Shown in pieces: positions 28,401-38,100 of a DNA stretch of 64,000 nt. The notes below the pieces were generated by a model that saw nothing but the letters and a program-made list of their open reading frames with translations, ran no database searches and had not been told where the DNA came from. The translations under genes and the position numbers were made by a program. The DNA comes from Pagrus major (lineage: Eukaryota > Chordata > Actinopteri > Spariformes > Sparidae). Each line of letters opens with the position of its first letter. The stretch's first letter is position 1. The stretch spans positions 3,989,297-4,053,296 of the forward strand of contig NC_133230.1 of NCBI RefSeq assembly GCF_040436345.1, written 5' to 3'.

Positions 28401-30029
28401 AGACTAATCTACATTCATGCTAGCATTTTCACCATGATGATGCCATTTCCAGAGTTTGGAAGTCGTTCTTCTGACTTCAGCTTGTTGTTGAGAGGGACAA
28501 GGAAGCGCAAAGGAAACGATACCACCATAATACACTACATGATTTTGGTTAAAAGTGTCTTACGAGAGTTTACTTTTCGTCCGAAATGTTTCAGCGTCAT
28601 ATGACATCATCTCGTGTACCAACATTTGCTCTGACTTTCCGAGTTGTTCTTCCAACTTGAGAGGGCATCCACATGAATATTCACCAATATTCCCAGTTTT
28701 CCAAGAAAACAGCACATGAACGCACAGTAACATGCTGATGGTATAATGTTAGCATGCTAACATTGCTAATTAGCTGCAGCCAGGAAGATGGGAATGTAGT
28801 TTTGCAGGTTTTTGGTATCAAACAGTGGGAATGTAACTTAGCACATTTACTTTACATGTACATGTACTGTACTGAAGTACACACTTAAGGTTCTTGTACT
28901 TCAGTTGAATATTTCGATTTTATGCAACTTAATACTTGTACTCCACTACATCTCAGAGGTAAATGTTGTACATTTTACTGACTATATTTGTGACTGACAG
29001 GCACCATTTTACTGCACAATGAGTACTTTTACTTTTGATACTTTACATTTTGCTGATTACATTCACATATTTTTACTTAAGTAAAGTTTTAAATGCAGGA
29101 TTTGTACTTCTTGTGGAGTATTTTTTGTGCAAGTTTTTGATCATTAACCTGCGACTGGTGCTAGAGGGAAAGTCACCAAACTCATTAGGATTCATCCTCT
29201 GGGAACCATGCATGTCTGTACAAAACTTTATGGCGATCTGTGTAATATTTATTAACATACCTGACTGACCTTGCCATCCCTAGAGCCAACCCATTAGCGT
29301 GGCTAAAACTCTGTGTATCTCACTGAAAGTATTGGTGCAGTGTGGGGTTTCTAGTCTTTGCTGGTTTCAATCATCTTCAGCTCAACTAAACACTGGATGT
29401 GATTTCAGTCTTTCACAGGTACTACCACGCCCCGACGCTGGCTAACAGTAGCATAGAGGACTTCCCTCAGGGTAGAGACCTGCTCGGGGGAAACAGGAGC
29501 GAGGTGGCGGCCGGCTTGGCACTGAACGCCCTCCCTGAATCCTTCATCCAGTGCACTCGAGAGAGGCCCGTCCTCTGCCTCCTGCTGATGCTCGGGACAT
29601 TATGGATGGGCTACACACTCTACCAGTTCAAACGGAGGTACGTGCAGCACCGCAGCGCTGCAGCACTGTTCAGATAAATCACTGGAGAAGTTTAAATTGT
29701 GTTTGGGTGGGAGCTCCGCCGGCTAGGACGAATACTGCTGAGTTGGCCCCCTTGACTCTAAAGATTGTCAGGGAGTGACAGAGCCTGCAGGAACTTTTTT
29801 CCAGACGGGCTCTCACAAAGCACCCTTTTTTCTGTCGAAGCTTCTGTTCCAGCCTGTGATTTAATAAGCATTAATATTCTACTTCTGATTGCTCCCAGTA
29901 ATCAAATCAACCTCAAAGCTGGATTCAATTGTGTAAGCAAAAGGCGGATCAAGGTACTTAAGCAGTGTCAGGATTGCAGCCATTGTCCTTGTCTTGTCCA
30001 CAGTAATTGTATTCCTTTATTATATCTCT

Positions 30030-30064
<35 letters not shown>

Positions 30065-33000
30065 CTCTCTCTCTCGCTTTCAGTCCGTTCCTGCACGCCA
30101 AAGTGAGGGAGGTGCTGTCGGACTGCGCCCTACCGATCTCGGTGCTGCTGTTCTCCTTCATCGGCTCCTACCTGTTCAGTGACATTGAGCGTCAGTATCA
30201 TATGTTGCTTCCACAAACACCAGAAAGTGCATCATTCATGCTATATAAATCTATACAGTCTACTGAAACAACCCATAATATTGGGTTTTGTTTTCTGTTT
30301 TTGCCATATCTCGCCATGTAATGACACTTTTTAGATAGAAGAGAGGGAAACGTGCAAAACTCTTGAGTCTGACCTAAAAATCAAGACAGTTGAGTGAAAT
30401 TAGGGACTTCATAATTCATCTTAGAATCACAACACTAGAGAAAGTCCTTGTTAAAATGCGGTCGTGGCAGCGTTTTCTTATAAAAATAATTTCTTAACTA
30501 GAATGACACTCAGAGCGGCACCTCTGCCAAGGCCTAACAGTCTCCTTTCATTCTGTCGAGGCTAATCCAACATCCCATTTGTTACTTTGTAGTTGCTGAA
30601 GAAAAGACACCCCTCTAAGAAAACATATTTCAATCTGATATATCTGGATTTTTATTGGGATCCGCATCAAAATCTACTCACTCATAATAAGATCAGTGAA
30701 TTATTCCCTAAGAAATGTTGAACAAAAAGTTTTTTAAAAAGTCCAGAATCAGTCGTTTTATCCGGATCCGCACCAAAAGTTAACAGGGTCTATTCTGGGC
30801 TGAGACCCATCTTCCATCCAAAGTTTCATGGAAATCAGTTCAGTGACAATCCAAACAACCAGCAGATAAACAGATACAGGTGAAAACAACCTAATTAGCT
30901 CAGGTAACGAGCAACGGACGTAATGTTCATGACCAGAGTTGCAGTGATTCTGTTGGTAAAACCTGCATGTGCATCCAGCTTTTATTTAAAAGCTTTACAT
31001 GCGTTTCAAAATGTAAAAATCGTGGATATTTTCCTGCAGACATGTTGCCGTAAGGTTTTTCTGTACCAGCTGCTCTCTGACCGCGGCCCGTAATGACCCC
31101 GTCTACAAGTCGATACTCCGTAGAGCTGCAGACTCGAGGGAGATGTTAGCCACAGAAGTATTGAATTACCATCTGAAAATTTTTCTCTTAATGATATCCT
31201 CAATATCTCTCAACATAGAAGCACATGAGTCTTTTGAATAATTTAATCATACTGTAGATTAATTTCCTTGACATCAGCTTTAATTATCTCAGCTCCTTAA
31301 GAAAAGTCATATTTTTTTCTTCTCTCTTTCTAAATACTATGATTCTCAGCTGCCGTTGATATGGCGAAGAAGACAGTCGGAGGCGAGAATCAGAGCTCTG
31401 GCAAAATTAAAAATGCTTTGTAAAAAATGCCACACCATAGCTGCCAAATTCATCCAAAAGTAATGACTCAGAATCTCAAACTGAGTTGATTTAAGATGCA
31501 GATCGTATGATAACGTTGATTAGATGGAATGACTTAACTTCCCTCCTTTTACTTTTGACCGCTGATCAGAGACACACTCCTAACACAGTAGCTCATCTCT
31601 TGTAGTTTCAAGCCTGTGCAAACACTAGAAAACACTGCAATCATTGCCTATGCAGAAAAATGTACAGAACGTTAATTTCAAGAACCCTAAAAATCCCCAA
31701 AATATCCTCCTCCCACATGTAAAGTCTTACACCACAGGCGACGGGGCGTGTATGTTTTTCCTCACAGCTTTTTAATGAATGTGGAAGTGATTAGCAGTTG
31801 TGTTTCCGTGCTGTTAACGAGGGCAAATAGTTGAAAAAATTCAAAAAACACTTTGAATGGAAGCCCGGCGTTTGTTTGGTGAGGTAACACTTTCACCACA
31901 TTGTATTAAGAATGAAACATTAGGGAACTTAATTGTTTTAAAAAGCGGTTGCTCATCTTTTTTGGGGGGTATATTTACACTTTTTGGACTCCGAACCCGC
32001 TGAAGGGGCTCAGACTCATCGCTGGTTCGCTTCCAAGACAGGATGTCTGACAGCGAGGCCTCCCTTATTTGGTGCCTTTATTGTCTTTTTATGTTCCCTA
32101 ATCAAGGCGCAGGCCAAAACACATTGGGGATTCTCAGTTTTTTATCCTCTATTGTTCAGCATCATTTTGAATCTCCATTCATCGTTGCCAAGGCAGCAGC
32201 TGCTCTCCAGGGGTCGACACAGAAACGCTGAGACGAGCGCCAAACCCTCAAGTGAATTTAAATTTTAAGTGCCCGGGCCAATTTTCTGTTCCTTTACCTC
32301 CAGAGACAATAAGTCATAAGATAATAGGCCCATTATTGTATTGTCATTTCCACCTAAATTTAACCAACTGCGCTTAATTCAGCGGCATGTGAGGGGAAAC
32401 GGTTCCTAAATGAGACATCCAGCACCTGGAACGCATCCAGCCTCTCTTTAGAAAACAATCGGTGGTGTGAAAACGTGAGTCATCACAACAGTTTGAGAGA
32501 CAGTTATGTTTGTGAAGATGGAGTCTGATGTGTTTTTGGAGGTGCAGATAGTGAAGTCGAGGCAAAATTGTATTCCTATCACCATTTAAAGTTCACAAAA
32601 GAAACTCAGGTATTATAGAGGTGTAATCAAGTAGGTCTTATCCTGAACTGCAGTTATCTAACGAAGTAAAAACACAGAGTACGGAGTGTATTTTCTCTTT
32701 CTATCTGTTGAATTAAACTCATATTTGTAATTTTGGCTACAGCCGAGGATATTGTGGTTTTTTGGGGGGATTGTTGTGGCCAAAAATGGCTAACTTCATT
32801 GCAACTTTTCTAAAAAAATTGCGGTGCTTGTTGATTAGACAAAATTGCAAAGGTCATGCAGGATTCCCAGATATTCATTTTGCGTTAATTGTTGTTATCG
32901 CAACATTGCAGCTTCCTGGAGGGACTGAAAAGTGATGTCCTCAACCTTGTTTTGTCCAACCAACACTCCAAAACCCAAATACTTTAAATTTGCTGTGACA

Positions 33001-35059
33001 TAAGACAAAGAAAACAGCAAACTCTTTTGTGGAAGTTTCTTGTTTTTGTTTCAAAACCGACTAAATGGATTTCTGGATTATCAAAGTAGTCGCCGTGTGT
33101 TTTTGTTGATCAAGGACTTTGATTTATTGATTGGTTCTTACACCTCCAGATGTAATTTCTTCTCTTCCTCTTTGAACAGTTCCAGTCTTTAAAGTTCATG
33201 ACCGGCCCGTCTTCAACGTGGCTCCGTTTGAGAGGCTGTCGGCCATGAACGTGGTCAGCGCCATGGGCCTCGGCTTCCTCCTGGCCCTCCTCATCTTTAT
33301 CGACCAGAACATCGTCGTTTCGCTGACCAACGCACCAGAGAACAGGTAGGGGCAGATAAAGCACCCATCTCGTGATTTTTCATCTTATATATACAACTAC
33401 AAAACTGTCCGAAGGGAAAATATTAGTGAGGCTGAAACCAGGGATATTAAACTCTTTCTACGACCCATTAAAAAGCCACCACGGACCTGTGGGGCTCCAG
33501 TGACTCCACTTTGGGATGTGCCGAAATATTTGGACATTTGCCGGTCTGTTAGCGAGGGAGAAGATGAACCGAGCCAGAAACGTGACATCCGAGTGAAACT
33601 GTCACAGTCGGAGAGCTCCGAAGAAGCCTCGGAGCAAAAACACGATGTTGAGCTTTTTACCCCGGTTCCTCTCAATTTGCATCGGACCAAGTCAGAGCCG
33701 CCATCAGCCATCAACCAGCCCCACAGTGAAACATGTATAATGATGGAATTTCAAGCTCTTATCATCTGCATTTCTTGGGCAGAAAATTAATTGGATCTAA
33801 ATGTCACCGGGAGGCAAAACAAAAGTCTGCTATAGCATAAAGAAATTCATTCAATCACTTCAACACTACTCGTATTGTTTCATAAATTATACCAGTGTTG
33901 TTTTATTTACTCTACATGAAAAATCCAACTGAAATAAAATAAAATTCTCCATTAAAATAGCTGTAGACAATCTTTACTAACAGAAAGACGAGCTGGAACT
34001 CGTCCGTTCCCGTCTTTCTCTTCTGATTCTCGTATTTATAGCGTCGTCTTTTTATTTGTTTGACATCTAGATGTTTATTGAACCAGTGTTTAGCCTACGC
34101 AGATCTTTTATCGCATCTCGTCTTTGTTTTCTGACACAATTTATTTATTTAAAATATCCGTCATCATTATGATTCTGCAAAATAAAACACACACCACACA
34201 ATCTTATTATCTCAACAATCTGAATAAACTGAATAAACAAACTGACCGTAAAGGACAACGCAATTTCATACTGTTTGACTTTGTTTCTATGTGTCGGACC
34301 CTGCCAGCTTTCCAACAGTGTTCTGGGGGCCTGTGTGTGTTAATACCTCATTAATATTGTAAATATTAAAATTCTGAGTTTGAATTTCTTCTCCAACATG
34401 ACATCGTGCCCCTTTTGAATTGTCAAAATTATGAATGTTTTTTTCAATTTAAACATATGTGACCTCCTAATTAAATAAAGTATACGTAATTATTAAGAAA
34501 AGAGGTGAAAATAAAGCCTCATAACTTCATTTTTTTGTATATACATGGACTGCATTTCAGTGCTTATCCAGATTGATTTAAACTGTGCTGGATTCAATGT
34601 CATGCTCAAGGGCACGCAAGCAGGACGCGCGTCTGGGGGATTGTTGTGATCAGTCTGTCGATATTTCTTTACGTAACATTTGCTGGAGACAATTTTTTAG
34701 AGTGAACTTCCCCTGAAAAACACACACCGCCCTCCCACAGAGCCGGCTGCAGAGGCAGGGGAAGATGCACAGCAGTGATCCTTCACTAACATGTGCAGAG
34801 AAAAAATGTTGTGTGGCATCATAAAGGTCGCAGTCATCCTTTTATGTAAAAAGTTACTGTACTGTCACGCTCAGCTTCCGATGTCATCGCCGGCGACATG
34901 TTGATTCATGTGTTCGCCGCGCATGAAAACATTCAGGAGAATGCACAACATGGATGTTGTTGTACGCTGAATGAGAAGAATGAGTGAAAAACATGAGCGA
35001 CGTTCATTCAGCTTGTGTTGAAGGGCACCGCTAACCTTAGGAGAATGATGCCCTTTGTG

Positions 35060-35106
<47 letters not shown>

Positions 35107-38100
35107 ACTGCGGTCACGTGTGCTAGATATTACAGTATGCAAACTTTATTTTTTTCCTCTTATGTGTGTTTTCATGTGTTTTTTTTCTCTGTGGTCGAGA
35201 TGAGTTGTTGTGGTTTAGCCTGTTGTTCGACTGTGTGGCGGTGTGTGACAGTTGTGTTGCCTCCTCAGGTTGCTGAAGGGCACGGCGTATCACTGGGACC
35301 TGATGCTCTCCGGGCTCATTAACATACTGATGTCGGTGCTGGGGTTGCCCTGGATGCACGCCGCCTTCCCCCACTCCACCCTCCATGTGCGCCAGCTGGC
35401 TTTCGTGGAGCAGCGCGTGGAGGGCGGGCACCTCTACGAGACGTGAGTTAACCCGCCCCATCATCGCCGCCGCTAATCAGGCGCTCAATTAAAGGTCGTC
35501 TTCAGAGCATGTGGTGACTGTAATTTAGCGTTGCAGTGCTACTGTATCCTGCTCTTCACTGATTGCATGATTATTATGTAACCGAGCATTTTCTCTCCGG
35601 GTTGAAGAGGTGAGGGACTTGTTAAGAGATGAGAGGATTAAGTTCATCTCTCCGGCCGCACAGATATGTACGAAAGTGTAGTTAGTTATATTCAGGATTT
35701 GTTAAGTAGTTAAGTGGGATGAATGGGGCAGAGGAAACAATCCTCTATAAGACTCTAATGAGAGATATCGATTGCAGAAAAGTCTGCAACTCAGGGTTCT
35801 CGAAAGTACGAAACTAAGATTCAAGATTTCTAAATCTGTGGTTACTCAGATGTATTACAAGGAACTTTTAACTGGTTATGAAACAGTCTCAATTTAATAC
35901 TGACGCCTCTGTATGACCTACATAAGCAGAAGAGACCTTAATGATTCTTAATACCTTTCACCGGGTCAGAGTCTGAAAATCCAAACTATTTTTCATGTTT
36001 GACGGCTGAGGATGAAATTAGGAGCCTGAAGAGAGAAGCTGCTCTGTAGTCTGGTGGTGCGGCAGCAGAACAACTGGCTTTAAACGTAACATTTCTATCT
36101 ACTGTGGGCTTATTATTATGAAGACACAACAGTACGAGGGAATTAGTGATATTAAAAAATCAAATATTGATATCGTGTTAATAATACACATGTGATAATA
36201 TGGCCTTAATAATCCAGCAAAGATGTTTGACCTCATGCGTCTTTTATTTATGAGTTTACCTGGCTGCCTTTTCACTTATAAATGAGTGAATTTGTTCTTT
36301 CTGTACCCTTTTTAAAAGTTGTGGTTAAAAGGACTCTCTCCAACTACCTAAACTTGTATTTTGAGAGTAATTTATTTGCCGAAAAAGACAATAAACAAGC
36401 CAAATCTGTTAGCTTTAGGATGAGATGTGACCTGGGTGTCTGAACGTTACTAAAACAAAGTTAACTATCTACTGTCTTCATCACAAGAGGCTACTAACCT
36501 TAAAACTAGTAGGTTGGAGGTAGGTTGATAGATTTTAAGAGCAGAAAGTGTCCATAATAAAAAATAAAGACAGATAAATAATACCAACTTTATTCGCTTG
36601 ACATTTATTGAAGCATTTAGACTTTTTTTTTCTCCACCTGCGCACATTTTTATTGCATCTCTGCTTTGTTTTCTGACTTTTTATTTAAAATATGTCACCG
36701 TTATGCAAATAAACATGCGCTAAACAATCGTTTAACCTCATAATTACTTGTGTATTTTGGCTGAAGATCAGTTAGTTAGTTAGTTAGTTAGTTAGTTAGA
36801 CTCATGCATTTAAATTCTTATCTCTGTTCAGTTATAACGAGAGACAGTACTGACTAAAGAAGAGTGAAAACAACATAAATATGAATAAACAGTCTAAACA
36901 GGAGGATTTGAGCTGCTTTTTAAGGTGTCAACAGATCTTAAGTCCAAAGGGAGCGAGTTCTTAAAGTTTAAGTTTAAGTTTAATCACTGTCTGCTGTTTT
37001 AGTTTGAACCCTGAAAGAAAGAAGCCTTAGTCTTAAAAATTGACAATTTTTCAGATGGAAAATGTGCAATAACACTGATAAGAAAATCCTGTCCTGCATT
37101 GTATAAAACTATTGTGTGCTTTCCAGTAACTGTTCATTTGTGTGTGTTATTGTGTGTGTGTGTGTCTCCCCAGTATCGTCCAGGTGAAGGAGACCCGGCT
37201 GACGTCTCTGACTGCCAACATCTTCATCGGCGTGTCGGTGCTGCTGCTGCCCCTCCCGCTGCAATGGATCCCCAAACCCGTCCTGTACGGCCTCTTCCTC
37301 TACATCGCCCTCACCTCCATCGACGGAAACCAGATGTGCGACCGCATGGCCCTCCTCCTCAAGGAGCAGGTGAGAGAGCGTGTGTGTGTGTGTGTGTGTT
37401 TTACCATATGTCGATTGCAGGGCTCTGCAGATCAAACGGTTGACTGGGTGCCCGGTGGTGGAGGACCAGACCTGTGTCAAGAAAAATTTGCAAATCTAAT
37501 TTTTTTATTTGTTTTCATTCTACTCAGAATACCAGGTGGGAGTGAATTAAGACAGATCTGTCAGTAAATTAACATTATTATTATTCAAGTGGTGGGTATC
37601 AGCCACATGAAGATGCTTATTAACACCATCTTTATTCATTATCCTCCCGCTGACCCCTCTAACATGCTCCGTCAGATCAAAACATAAACTCAAAATCTAC
37701 AAGAATCTCTGTTCTCTTGTGTCTCTGCTCCTGTGTGTCCGATTTAACCTTCCTACTGAAAGCTTTTCCCTCTTAACTGTACTCTGTAACTGCACACACT
37801 AGCGCCTCCAAATGGCCGTGAGAGGTAACTGTTTTTTTTTTTTTAATGGTCCCTCTAACCTCGAAAATGTCTTTGACTTATTGTTGCTTCACTCGGATGT
37901 TTGAGCTCTGAAGGCTGTTTTCAGATTCATGAGCTGAAGGGTGAACGTTTCTCTGAGCTCACCTTAAATCTCAGTTAAGGATTTTTTTTGACATCACAAC
38001 TAGTTTTGAAGTTAATTTATGTAGCACCATTCAGACACAGGGCGATTCAAAATGCTTTACAGGGGCATGTAAATACATTAAAAGTAAGACAGTAAGAAAA

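Larger units (their letters stand above)
26536..29408 (+). other. slc4a11: slc4a11 intron (2.9 kb)
   Basis: The intron contains a mixed, non-repetitive block at about 27400-27800 and two adjacent dispersed repeats at its 3' end (28823-29135 and 29136-29290). The acceptor is gatttcag. Confidence 0.8.

Noticed and set aside
29414..29419. Acceptor tttcacag for slc4a11 exon 10
   Set aside because: It would give the wrong phase after the upstream exon. The acceptor gatttcag eight bases earlier keeps the frame and restores the conserved IF..YY residues.
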